Shown: positions 8,446-16,092 of the stretch, in pieces | Layout: the number at the start of each line of letters is the position of its first letter | Numbering within the stretch: the stretch's first letter is position 1 | Assembly: GCA_965660935.1 (NCBI GenBank) | Contig: CBFIBR010000031.1 | Location: 1 to 20,447 of the forward strand | Reading direction: 5' to 3' | Length of the DNA stretch: 20,447 nucleotides | From: UBA1172 sp002457135 | GTDB lineage: Bacteria; Pseudomonadota; Alphaproteobacteria; Puniceispirillales; UBA1172 | Notes under the pieces: model-generated | Told to the model about the DNA's origin: nothing | Databases searched by the model: none | The model's input: the letters and a program-made list of their open reading frames with translations, nothing else | Program-made: the position numbers and the translations under genes

Positions 8446-8461
8446 CAGCATGGTATGTCAA
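8433..8461 (-). promoter_or_regulatory. Candidate sigma70 promoter of the dcw operon
   Basis: Reading leftwards, a perfect TTGACA -35 hexamer (plus strand 8456-8461) is followed after 17 nt by ATATCC (8433-8438), a weak -10. The predicted start would give a 5' leader of about 100 nt before mraZ. The -35 is convincing; the -10 is the least bad choice at the right spacing. It overlaps the TGGG repeat array. Confidence 0.55.
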
Positions 8462-8614
8462 CGGAAAATACCGAAAATCCGCTAAAAAATGCAGTGTTTT
8501 CAACGTGTTATAGTTTAATCTGAAGACTATGCTACAGCTTGTTGTTTTTATTGAATAATTAGGTTTGTTCTATTTATGTTCTGTTAATAATCAATATCTT
8601 GGGGTATTCAGCTC
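8462..8614. other. AT-rich intergenic stretch upstream of the dcw promoter
   Basis: This stretch has many A and T runs and contrasts sharply with the GC-rich genes around it. I find no convincing reading frame with a ribosome binding site. It sits directly upstream of the TTGACA hexamer, so an UP-element or curved-DNA role for dcw transcription is possible but unproven. The following non-coding part 8651-8792 shows only short repeats such as two copies of aaggcctgc and no gene. Confidence 0.5.
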
Positions 8615-8650
8615 AAAAAAAGCCTGACCGGCCTCGGCTGATCTGGCTTT
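8615..8650 (-). terminator. Rho-independent terminator downstream of the H1-tailed membrane protein gene
   Basis: Read on the minus strand: AAAGCC, A, GATCAGCC, a GA loop, GGCCGGTC, A, GGCTTT, then a run of T. The arms pair along about 14 bp with an A-A and an A-C mismatch plus one G-U pair, and seven T residues (plus-strand A run 8615-8621) close the structure. It should stop leftward transcripts from the gene ending at 8793 before they enter the dcw promoter region, about 140 nt after the stop codon. Confidence 0.75.
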
Positions 8651-8792
8651 GTTAATCGGTCTCAATGGGTGGAAATAATGCTGCTGGTGGTGATGGTGGG
8701 GGGATTTCCCATGCCTGCGCTTTAAGGCCTGCACTCAAAGGCCTGCCTTCAAGTCCATGCCGTGATGTTGTGCATCAAAGGGAGGGAGAGGG

Positions 8793-9245
8793 TTAAGCCG
8801 GACTGGCGGTCTGGGCTTTAGCCTTTTTACCAGCCGTCTCTCGGGCTGTCTTTGTGGCCGTCTTTCGGGCCGTCTTCTTTTTCACCGTCTTCTTCTTTTT
8901 GGTACCGGAACCTGCCCTGTTCTTTGTTTTCGCCTCGGGTGCCACCTTGGTGGCGGTGCTTTCTGGCTGTTCGGGTTTCGCCTGTCGGGATGGTTTCCTC
9001 TGTGATGACAGGGGGGCAGGCCAGGTCCTGAGGACAATAGCCCCGATCAGCCCGTTGATCAGCCCGACGGTGATAAACGCAATCACAACCGAGATCATGG
9101 CCGCGCCATTGGGGCTTAAGTCCATGCGTTCGGCGATATGCTGACCAATGATAAACCCCAGCATGGCGATGACTGGGATCATCAGCAGGTTTGATATCAT
9201 CAGCATAGAGAATAGAACCAGATGCAGGGCTTTGAGAAAGGGCAT
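8793..9245 (-). CDS. Small two-helix membrane protein with histone H1-like C-terminal tail, unknown function
   Basis: I do not recognise this as a named family. The 150-aa product has two clear membrane segments (about 9-34 and 48-72) joined by a short loop with HIAERMDLSPNG. From residue ~80 the protein becomes a highly basic, Lys/Ala/Thr/Pro-rich tail (KKKKTVKKKTARKTATKTA and onward) resembling the low-complexity tails of bacterial histone H1-like proteins. Start is firm: AGGAGG lies 7 nt before the ATG at 9245. It is divergent from the FAD dehydrogenase gene and followed by its own terminator, so it is probably a single-gene unit. By charge distribution the tail should face the cytoplasm, where it could touch nucleic acid, ribosomes or acidic phospholipid head groups; this is inference only. 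Confidence 0.85.
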   Translation of the reverse strand: MPFLKALHLVLFSMLMISNLLMIPVIAMLGFIIGQHIAERMDLSPNGAAMISVVIAFITVGLINGLIGAIVLRTWPAPLSSQRKPSRQAKPEQPESTATKVAPEAKTKNRAGSGTKKKKTVKKKTARKTATKTARETAGKKAKAQTASPA

Positions 9246-9398
9246 GGCTTGGCCTCCTGAACAGGTCCGCTTTTCACGGCTCAGGGGTCAGCGTATCATG
9301 CAGGGGGTAAAAATACCGTTAACAGCACGCTGTTTTTCTGCCAAGGTTACGTTAATATTTCAGTCGATTGTCAGGCCACTATTCAGAACAGTTTAACC

Positions 9399-10793
9399 AT
9401 GCCCGTTGCTCAAGATCACCAGCCCCCTCGCCATCAGGCCGCTATCGGCATTCTCCGCCAGCGTTTTGGTGAGCGGCTTTCCGTCGCGGCATCCGTCCGT
9501 GAGCACCACAGCCACACCACCACCCGGATTGGCAGTGAGCTGCCCGATGCGGTCGTCTTTGCCAAGTCCACCGATGAGGTGGCTGAAATCGTGCGTATCT
9601 GCTCCGAACACCAATGTCCGATCATCCCGTTCGGGGTTGGCTCCTCGCTTGAGGGCCATGTCAACGCCCCCCTTGGCGGGGTGTCGATTGATCTCAACGG
9701 CATGGACCGTGTACTGGAGGTCAATGCCGAGGATCTGGATGTCAGGGTTCAGCCCGGCGTAACGCGTGAGGCGCTCAACACCCATCTGCGTGATCAGGGG
9801 CTGTTTTTCCCGATTGATCCCGGCGCCAATGCCAGCCTTGGCGGCATGGCGGCAACCCGCGCCTCCGGTACCAACGCGGTGCGCTACGGGACGATGCGCG
9901 ATAATATCCTTGGGCTTGAGGTTGTGCTGGCTGATGGCCGCATCATCCGGACCGGGGGCCGCGCCCGCAAATCATCGGCGGGTTATGACCTGACACGGCT
10001 GATGATCGGGTCTGAAGGAACGCTGGGCGTGATCACCGAGCTGACCATCCGGCTCCACGGTATTCCTGAGGCGGTGGCGGGGGGCATCTGTTCCTTTCCT
10101 GATATTACCTCAGCCTGCAACGCGGTCATCGCAACGATCCAGTACGGGATTCCGGTGGCGCGGATTGAGCTGCTGGACCCGATGCAGGTTCGGGCCTGCA
10201 ACAGCTATTCAGGGCTGGATCTGCCCGAAGAACCGCTGTTGCTGCTGGAATTTCACGGCAGTCAGGCGGGGGTGGAGGAACAATCCGCCCAGTTTTCCGA
10301 TATCGCGGCTGAATTCACGCCGCATCCGTTTCAGTGGACAACCGACCCTGAGGAACGCACCCGGCTATGGAAAGCGCGTCATGATGCCTATTGGGCCGCG
10401 GTTGCCCTGATGCCCGGCTGTGACGGCATGTCCACCGATGTCTGTGTGCCGATATCAAGGCTGGCCGAATGCGTTGAGGAAACCCGCAACGATATTGAGG
10501 AAACCGGGATCATCGCCCCGATCATCGGCCATGTTGGTGATGGCAATTTCCACACCCTGCCGCTTGGCATGCCGGGGGATGATGTCACCGCCGAGAAGAT
10601 CAAGGGTTTCACCGAACGGCTGTCAGCGCGGGCCATCGCCATGGGGGGAACCTGCACCGGTGAACACGGCATCGGCCAGGGCAAGCGCAACTATCTCGAA
10701 GAGGAAATGGGGGAGGGCGTGGCCGTCATGAGAACGATCAAACAGGCACTCGACCCCCAAAACATCCTCAATCCCGGCAAAGTCATCAGCTGA
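9399..10793 (+). CDS. FAD-linked oxidase, D-lactate dehydrogenase (cytochrome)/glycolate oxidase GlcD family
   Basis: Flavoprotein of the VAO/PCMH family that oxidises a 2-hydroxy acid such as D-lactate or glycolate, probably passing electrons to the respiratory chain. The 464-aa protein has an N-terminal FAD_binding_4 domain: PIIPFGVGSSLEGH (74-87), PGANASLGGMAATRASG (141-157), AVRYGTMRDNILGLEVV (160-176) and GSEGTLGVITELT. The C-terminal FAD-oxidase domain carries HVGDGNFH (378-385) and GEHGIGQGKR (421-430). Length and motifs fit single-subunit D-lactate dehydrogenases of the DLD/LDHD type better than GlcD, which works with GlcE/GlcF; no such partner genes are here. The start ATG has only a poor Shine-Dalgarno. 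Substrate cannot be settled from sequence alone. Confidence 0.93.
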   Translation: MPVAQDHQPPRHQAAIGILRQRFGERLSVAASVREHHSHTTTRIGSELPDAVVFAKSTDEVAEIVRICSEHQCPIIPFGVGSSLEGHVNAPLGGVSIDLNGMDRVLEVNAEDLDVRVQPGVTREALNTHLRDQGLFFPIDPGANASLGGMAATRASGTNAVRYGTMRDNILGLEVVLADGRIIRTGGRARKSSAGYDLTRLMIGSEGTLGVITELTIRLHGIPEAVAGGICSFPDITSACNAVIATIQYGIPVARIELLDPMQVRACNSYSGLDLPEEPLLLLEFHGSQAGVEEQSAQFSDIAAEFTPHPFQWTTDPEERTRLWKARHDAYWAAVALMPGCDGMSTDVCVPISRLAECVEETRNDIEETGIIAPIIGHVGDGNFHTLPLGMPGDDVTAEKIKGFTERLSARAIAMGGTCTGEHGIGQGKRNYLEEEMGEGVAVMRTIKQALDPQNILNPGKVIS

Positions 10794-10832
10794 TTTCACT
10801 CAGTTAATTTTCTTGGGGATCAACGGAAAATA

Positions 10833-11224
10833 GGGTCAGATGGCCTGTAAGCCGGGTTCTGTCCTCGCCATGGCGTCAGCCTGACGATGGATGGCCATTC
10901 ATCTGGGATGGCTGTTACCAGCCAACGCTAGCAACCTACCCGAACGCACGGACGAAACCGCCCCGCTGGAGGCCGAAGCCCCCTTTTGCGTTCCTACATG
11001 GTCTTGCTCCCGGTGGGGTTTACCCTGCCAGTTCTGTTACCAGAACCGCGGTGCGCTCTTACCGCACCTTTTCACCCTTGCCATGATCACCATGGCGGTA
11101 TTTTTTCTGTGGCACTTTCCCTGAGGTCACCCTCGCCGGGGGTTACCCGGCACCGTGGTTCCGTGGAGCCCGGACTTTCCTCTGACGGGGCGAACCCGCC
11201 AGCGGCCATCCAGCCATCTGACCC
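10833..11224 (-). ncRNA. rnpB: RNase P RNA, bacterial type A
   Basis: Catalytic RNA that matures the 5' ends of tRNAs. On the minus strand the 5' region contains the conserved GAGGAAAGTCCGGGCTCC, the middle holds AAGGGTGAAAAGGTGCGGTA and the 3' region has ACAGAACCCGGCTTACAGGCC, all standard RNase P RNA signatures. The ends are set by helix P1: GGGTCAGATGGC (plus-strand positions 11213-11224) pairs perfectly over 12 bp with GCCATCTGACCC at the 3' end (10833-10844). That gives about 392 nt plus a few flanking bases. A promoter lies just upstream. At the 3' end there is only a short TATTTT, no obvious strong terminator. Confidence 0.97.
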
Positions 11225-11230
11225 GCCGGG

Positions 11231-11259
11231 AATGTGACGCTTTTACCCATCGGTGTCAA
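11231..11259 (-). promoter_or_regulatory. Promoter of rnpB
   Basis: A perfect TTGACA (plus-strand 11254-11259) and CACATT (11231-11236) are separated by 17 nt in the leftward direction. The predicted start falls within a few bases of the 5' strand of helix P1, as expected for a stable RNA. The -10 is weak by E. coli standards. The rest of the stretch to 11457 holds no recognisable gene. Confidence 0.65.
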
Positions 11260-11457
11260 GAATTAGGGATATCCGGGAATCGGGGAATATCAGGCTGTTG
11301 GCCATCCGCCATGCCGTGTGTTGAGCCGGGCTTTCACAAGAACGTGATTTGCCAGCCCTTGCCCTGCGCCCTTAGATAAAACGGTTTTGCGGCCGGATTT
11401 TTCCTGGTCTTTGATCGGGCTGGCCGCTGATTGACCCATGCGCAAGGAGTTTCCCCG

Positions 11458-13392
11458 ATGCAAGTTACCAACGTGGTCTTCAACAGTACGGCATCACCCG
11501 GCGACAAGACGATCATCGATCCGCCCGCAGAAGAGCGCAAGATTATCGTTGATCTCCTGAAAGAGGAAAAGGTGGCTGAGGCAACGCGTTACAGCGAGGG
11601 CCTGATCACCGCCTATCCCCGATCCTTCATGCTGTTCTATAGCCTCGGGATGTCCTGCTTGCTGCTCGATGAGGCTGAAAAGGCCAGGGTCTACCTGAAA
11701 CGCGCAACCAAGCTCAACCCCGGTGTTGCTGATCCATGGCGCTGTCTCGGTGAAGCCTACCTGAAACTGGAATTGAACGCCGATGCCCGGCGTTGCTTTG
11801 ATCAGGCCCTGCAACTGAACCCCGATGATCCGGCCAGCCGACGCGGCATGACCCAGAGCATTATTGATCCGGCTGATTTCGATGTATCGGTCGAAACTTT
11901 GGAAAAAATGGTCACCGAGGACCCTGATCATCCGCATTTGCTGATGGCGCTGGGCCAGTGTTTTGTTGAACAGGAAAAATACATCCGGTCCATTGATGCG
12001 CTGGAAAAAGCCGCCGGGCTGATGCCAGAAGATACCTCGATCATGGCGGCGGTCGGTCAGGCCTATGCCGAGTTCAACCAGCCTGATGAGGCCTTGCAAT
12101 GGTTTAACAGGGTTCTCGACCATAAACCGCCCCGCCCGCAACTGTTGAGCATGATGGCCAACGCTGCCCGCACCAAGGGGGAGTTTGAACTGGCGCTGGA
12201 TTACGCCAATCAGGCGATCGCGCTCAACCCTGACGGGGCCGGGCCGAAAAACACCCTTGCCTCCATCCACGCCACGCTGGGGGACAAGAAAAAGGCGATT
12301 GAAGTCATCGAGGATGTCCTGACCCAACATCCCGATAATATTGAGGCGATGATTGAGCTGGTCATCACCACCACGGTCAAGAAGGATGATCCCGCCTATA
12401 AGGCCCTTGAGGATGCGTATAAGATCAAACCCGAAAATCACTTTGCGGAAAAGCAGAAAACGCGGGTGGGTTTTGCCCTTGGTAAAGCTTACGGCGATAC
12501 CAACCAGTACGCCAAATCCATCCGGGTGCTGAAGGAGGTCAACGCAAAGCGGCGTGAATTCCTCGGCTTTGACCTTGAGAATGAGGTCAGGAGCTTTGAG
12601 CTGGTCAAGCATGTCTTTGACCCGATCACGCCGGATGACTGCGTTGAAGCCAACCCCAATGACCGGCAGATGATTTTCATTCTGGGCATGCCGCGTTCAG
12701 GCACGACCCTGACCGAGCAGATCATCGCCAGCCATTCGCAGGTTTATGGCGGGGGTGAGCTTAATTTCATGAACGAGGAAACGGCCGAGTTGATGTACAT
12801 GTTCGGCCTGCAACCTGATGTCCAGCTCAAGAAAGTGGCGTTTGAACATATTCGCCGCAACTACCTTGGCCATATTGACAGCCTCAAGGTAGGGGAGCGT
12901 TTCATCACCGATAAAATGCCGCATAATTTCCTTCGCCTCGGCTATATTCTGGCCGCCTTCCCTGAGGCGAAGGTTATCCACCTTAACCGTGATCCGGTGG
13001 CGGTGTGCCTGTCGTGTTTCCAGAAATTATTCCCGGCGCGTGGCATGGGCTTCACCTTTGATCTGCGCGACCTTGGGCTTTATTACGGGATGTATCTTGA
13101 TCTGATGCAGTTCTGGCGGGATAAATTCCCCGGCCGTATCCTCGATCTGGATTACAAGACCCTGACCGAGGATCAGGAAGGCCAGACCCGGATGCTGCTC
13201 GATTACTGCGGCCTGCCCTGGGAAGACCAGTGCCTTGAGTTTTACAACACCAGACGCGGGGTGCTGACCGCCAGCCAGATACAGGTTCGTGATAAAATGT
13301 ATCAGGGGTCATCCGATGTCTGGAAGAAATACCGCAGGCATCTGGGTGAATTGCTCGATGCGCTGGATGAAGCCGGGGTCAAATACGGCTAG
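11458..13392 (+). CDS. TPR repeat-sulfotransferase fusion protein
   Basis: A 644-aa two-part protein. Residues about 25-360 are tetratricopeptide repeats, seen as motifs such as DPWRCLGEAYLKLELNADA, RCFDQALQLNPDD and LALDYANQAIALNPDG. Residues about 403-630 form a sulfotransferase domain (Sulfotransfer_3-like) with the 5'-phosphosulfate loop FILGMPRSGTTLTE (407-420) and a 3'-phosphate-binding segment VIHLNRDPVAVCLSCF (506-521). Such proteins use PAPS to sulfate an acceptor held by the TPR part; the acceptor here is unknown. ATG at 11458 is preferred because AAGGAG stands 8 nt before it; a TTG at 11431 would add nine residues. The gene is convergent with uup, with 12 nt between stops. No sulfation pathway genes (cysC/cysN) are in the window. 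Confidence 0.93.
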   Translation: MQVTNVVFNSTASPGDKTIIDPPAEERKIIVDLLKEEKVAEATRYSEGLITAYPRSFMLFYSLGMSCLLLDEAEKARVYLKRATKLNPGVADPWRCLGEAYLKLELNADARRCFDQALQLNPDDPASRRGMTQSIIDPADFDVSVETLEKMVTEDPDHPHLLMALGQCFVEQEKYIRSIDALEKAAGLMPEDTSIMAAVGQAYAEFNQPDEALQWFNRVLDHKPPRPQLLSMMANAARTKGEFELALDYANQAIALNPDGAGPKNTLASIHATLGDKKKAIEVIEDVLTQHPDNIEAMIELVITTTVKKDDPAYKALEDAYKIKPENHFAEKQKTRVGFALGKAYGDTNQYAKSIRVLKEVNAKRREFLGFDLENEVRSFELVKHVFDPITPDDCVEANPNDRQMIFILGMPRSGTTLTEQIIASHSQVYGGGELNFMNEETAELMYMFGLQPDVQLKKVAFEHIRRNYLGHIDSLKVGERFITDKMPHNFLRLGYILAAFPEAKVIHLNRDPVAVCLSCFQKLFPARGMGFTFDLRDLGLYYGMYLDLMQFWRDKFPGRILDLDYKTLTEDQEGQTRMLLDYCGLPWEDQCLEFYNTRRGVLTASQIQVRDKMYQGSSDVWKKYRRHLGELLDALDEAGVKYG

Positions 13393-13404
13393 TCCTGAAA
13401 CCGG

Positions 13405-15255
13405 TCAGCTGCCCTCAATTTCTTCCCTCAGCACTTCGAGCTCCAGCCATTTTTCCTCAAGACTGGCGAGGCGGGTCCGGTCCGCTTCCAGCTGATTGGC
13501 GAGGGCGGAAAACCGGTCCGGGTTTTTGCTGAACAGCGCCGGGTCATTCAGTTCGGCCTCCGCCTTGATGATGGCATCTTCGAGGGCTGCAATCGCTCCG
13601 GGCAGGGTTTCCAGCGCGTGCTTGTCCTTGAAACTGAGCTTCGCCTCCCGTGCGGTTTTGGGCCTTTCCTGCGTCTTTGCCCGCGCGGGTTTTGTCTTTT
13701 TGCGTTCTTCTGTTTTGATGCGGCGGGCGAGGTAATCGGAATAGCCGCCAGCATGGGGGATGATGCGGCCGTCTGCCTCAAACACCAGAAGGGCGGTAAC
13801 AGTCCGGTCAATGAAATCACGGTCATGGCTGATGATCATGACGGTGCCGCTGTAATCCGCCAGCACTTCCTGGAGCAGCTCCAGCGTTTCCATGTCCAGA
13901 TCGTTGGTGGGTTCATCCAGCACCAGAAAGTTGTGTTCATCGGCAAACAGCTTGGCCAGCAGCAGCCTGTTCTGCTCACCCCCCGATAGCGTGCGGACAC
14001 GCTGGGTGATTTTGTATTCATCAAAGAGGAAATCCTGAAGATAGCGTTTGACGTGAACCCGCCGCCCGGCCACCTCCACGCTGTCGGTGCCATCAGGGCA
14101 AAGCACGGTCCAGGGGCTATCCTCACCATTGAGCGCACTGCGCTGCTGGTCGAAATAGGCTGTCATCAGGCCGAACCCTTCACGCACCCGGCCATTGTCA
14201 GGTTCCGTCCTGCCCAGCAATGCCTTGACCAGCGTGGATTTGCCGACACCATTGCGGCCGATGATCCCGATCCGGTCGCTCTTGCGGATGATGCCATTGA
14301 AATGGTTGATCAGCACCCGCCGCTCATCGGGGGAAATCTCTGTGCCGGGGGTTGGCCGTGCCGGTACCGAAACCGACAGGTCGATGGCCTCCAGCACCAT
14401 TTGCCCGCCGCCCTCAACCGCCGCGGTTTCCATGCGGGCGCTGCGGCCAAGCGGGGCCGCCATGCGGGCGCGTTCGGATCGCATGACCTCCAGTTCACGC
14501 ATGCGCCCCTGGTTGCGTTTGCGCCTTGCCGAGATGCCTTCGCGTGACCAGCGTGTTTCCGATGCGATGCGGCGATCCATCTTGTAGAGCCGTGTTGCCT
14601 CTTCCTGCTGGATCACCTCGGCCCAGTCATCAAAGCCGTCAAATGACCCTTGCCGCCGGCGCAGGGTTCCGCTCTCAATCCAGATTGTGCCATTGCCGAT
14701 ACGCCGCAGAAAGGCGCGGTCGTGGCTGATCAGCACCATGGCCCCGCCCCGCGCCAGCAGCATGTCTTCCATCCAGGTGATGGTCGGCAGGTCGAGGTGG
14801 TTGGTGGGTTCATCCATCAGCAGCACATCAGGTTCCTTGACCAGCGCACGGGCGAGGGCAACGCGCCGCGCTTCCCCTCCCGACAGCCCGTCAGACAGCA
14901 TGCCCGGGTCCAGCTCGAACCGGGTCAGCATGGCCTCGGCACGGTGGGCCTCGGCAACGAAATCACCATCACCGCCGGTGCCATGCATGACAACGCTGGC
15001 GAGGCTCATCCCCCGGGGCAGTTTCGGGGCCTGGGGCAGGTAGGAAACGCTGATACCCGGCGCCGACCAGAGCGAGCCTTCATCGGCCTCGCCCAGGCCT
15101 GCCATCAGTTTCATGAGGGTTGATTTCCCGGCCCCGTTGCGCCCCACAAGGCAGAGCCGGTCCCCCGCCGAGACGGTCACGTCAACATGACGGAACAGCC
15201 AGCGATCACCCAGGTTGACACCGGTATTGGCCAGGGTCAGCAGGGGGGTCGCCAT
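13405..15255 (-). CDS. uup: ABC-F family ATPase, Uup type
   Basis: Cytoplasmic ABC-F protein with two ATPase modules and no membrane domain; E. coli Uup is linked to ribosome function and precise excision of transposons. The 616-aa product shows Walker A GRNGAGKST (about 38-46), signature LSGGEARR and Walker B LLMDEPTNHLD in the first half, then GRNGVGKST, LSGGEQNR and LVLDEPTNDLD in the second half. A Lys/Arg/Ala-rich linker follows (about 530-560) and a C-terminal coiled coil with ALEDAIIKAEAELNDPALF, the feature that separates Uup from other ABC-F members. The ATG at 15255 has AAAGG 7 nt upstream; a GTG at 15258 is the alternative. It overlaps the djlA stop, so the pair is probably cotranscribed. 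Confidence 0.92.
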   Translation of the reverse strand: MATPLLTLANTGVNLGDRWLFRHVDVTVSAGDRLCLVGRNGAGKSTLMKLMAGLGEADEGSLWSAPGISVSYLPQAPKLPRGMSLASVVMHGTGGDGDFVAEAHRAEAMLTRFELDPGMLSDGLSGGEARRVALARALVKEPDVLLMDEPTNHLDLPTITWMEDMLLARGGAMVLISHDRAFLRRIGNGTIWIESGTLRRRQGSFDGFDDWAEVIQQEEATRLYKMDRRIASETRWSREGISARRKRNQGRMRELEVMRSERARMAAPLGRSARMETAAVEGGGQMVLEAIDLSVSVPARPTPGTEISPDERRVLINHFNGIIRKSDRIGIIGRNGVGKSTLVKALLGRTEPDNGRVREGFGLMTAYFDQQRSALNGEDSPWTVLCPDGTDSVEVAGRRVHVKRYLQDFLFDEYKITQRVRTLSGGEQNRLLLAKLFADEHNFLVLDEPTNDLDMETLELLQEVLADYSGTVMIISHDRDFIDRTVTALLVFEADGRIIPHAGGYSDYLARRIKTEERKKTKPARAKTQERPKTAREAKLSFKDKHALETLPGAIAALEDAIIKAEAELNDPALFSKNPDRFSALANQLEADRTRLASLEEKWLELEVLREEIEGS

Positions 15256-15986
15256 CACGATGCCTTTCGTTGCTGGCGGATTGTCTCATAGGCGGCGTTG
15301 ATCCGGGCCAGCCTGTCATTGGCGCTCTTGATGCATTCCTGGGGCAGGCCATCAGCGATCAGCCGGTCAGGGTGATGCCGCGCCACCAGCGCAAGCCACG
15401 CCTTGCGCAGCTCATCATCACTGGCGGAGGGGTCAAGGCCAAGCACGCGCCATGGGCTGATTTCCTCATCACCATGGATCGCGGCGAGGCGTTCATAACC
15501 CTGATCATCAAAGCCGAGGATGACGGCTACTTTCCGCAGGTAATCGGCCTCCTCATCGCTGATCCGGCCATTGGCGCGGGCGATGTGAAACAGCAGCCCC
15601 ATCAGTTCTTCCAGCACCGCCGATGCGGCCGGGAACAGCCGCGCAACCTGGCTGGCATAGCCTTCAAACCCGTCGGGTGTCCGGCGTGCCATCTCCCAGA
15701 TGCGGCTGACGGTATCGATGTCTTTTCTGGGGATATCGACCTTTTCCCTGAAGGCGAGAATTTCGCTCCGGGTCACGACCCCGTCTGCCTTGGCCATTTT
15801 GGCGGAAAGCGCGATCAGCGCGATCGAAAAGGCAGCCTGGCATTCGGCCTGCTGGTCATGGGCATAACTGGCGGCGTAGACATCATAAGTATGCCCGACC
15901 AGCGCACCAACCAGCGCGCCCATCGGCCCGCCCAGCGCGAAACCCGCTGTCCCGCCGATGATTTTTCCCCAGATGCTCATGCCCAT
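15255..15986 (-). CDS. djlA: DjlA-like co-chaperone with TerB and J domains
   Basis: Membrane-anchored type III J-protein thought to recruit DnaK at the inner membrane. The 243-aa product starts with a glycine-rich hydrophobic segment (IIGGTAGFALGGPMGALVGALVG, broken by few polar residues, about 9-31). A TerB-like helical domain (about 50-160) follows, with AKMAKADGVVTRSE and HIARANGRISDEEADYL repeats. The C-terminal J domain (about 175-240) begins SPWRVLGLDPSASDDELRKAW and carries the essential HPD in ARHHPDRL. ATG at 15986 or the Met two codons later could start translation. The stop overlaps the start of uup by one to four bases, so this is a two-gene operon; a functional link to Uup is not established. 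Confidence 0.9.
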   Translation of the reverse strand: MGMSIWGKIIGGTAGFALGGPMGALVGALVGHTYDVYAASYAHDQQAECQAAFSIALIALSAKMAKADGVVTRSEILAFREKVDIPRKDIDTVSRIWEMARRTPDGFEGYASQVARLFPAASAVLEELMGLLFHIARANGRISDEEADYLRKVAVILGFDDQGYERLAAIHGDEEISPWRVLGLDPSASDDELRKAWLALVARHHPDRLIADGLPQECIKSANDRLARINAAYETIRQQRKAS

Positions 15987-16009
15987 CTAATTAAAGGCGG
16001 ATGGGGCAG

Positions 16010-16028
16010 GGGGCAAGGGGCTTGCCCC
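16010..16028. repeat. Perfect inverted repeat between djlA and the tusA-like gene
   Basis: GGGGCAAG, a GGG loop and CTTGCCCC form an 8-bp perfect hairpin in the 106-bp divergent region. There is no T run on either side, so it is not a normal terminator. It may be a dispersed palindrome of the REP type or an operator; a single copy in this window cannot tell. Confidence 0.5.
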
Positions 16029-16092
16029 GATCCCCGGGCCGAATTAAGTTAGGTGAAATTGCCCATCGCCGCTTCAGCCCGATTGATCCGTT

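Noticed and set aside
9321..9336. AACAGC-AC-GCTGTTTTT hairpin upstream of the FAD dehydrogenase
   Set aside because: No plus-strand gene precedes it to terminate, and a 5-bp stem is too weak to call; an operator is possible but unsupported.
10791..10815. CTGA-TTTCAC-TCAG with following T-rich bases after the dehydrogenase stop
   Set aside because: The stem is only 4-5 bp with interrupted T run; not convincing as a terminator.
11494..12612. Long open frame (372 codons) antisense to the TPR-sulfotransferase gene
   Set aside because: It lies wholly opposite a gene with clear domains and has no recognisable motif or supported start; a GC-bias shadow.
15270..16052. Plus-strand open frame of 260 codons opposite djlA
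   Set aside because: The opposite strand carries intact TerB and J domains including HPD; the plus frame has no family features.
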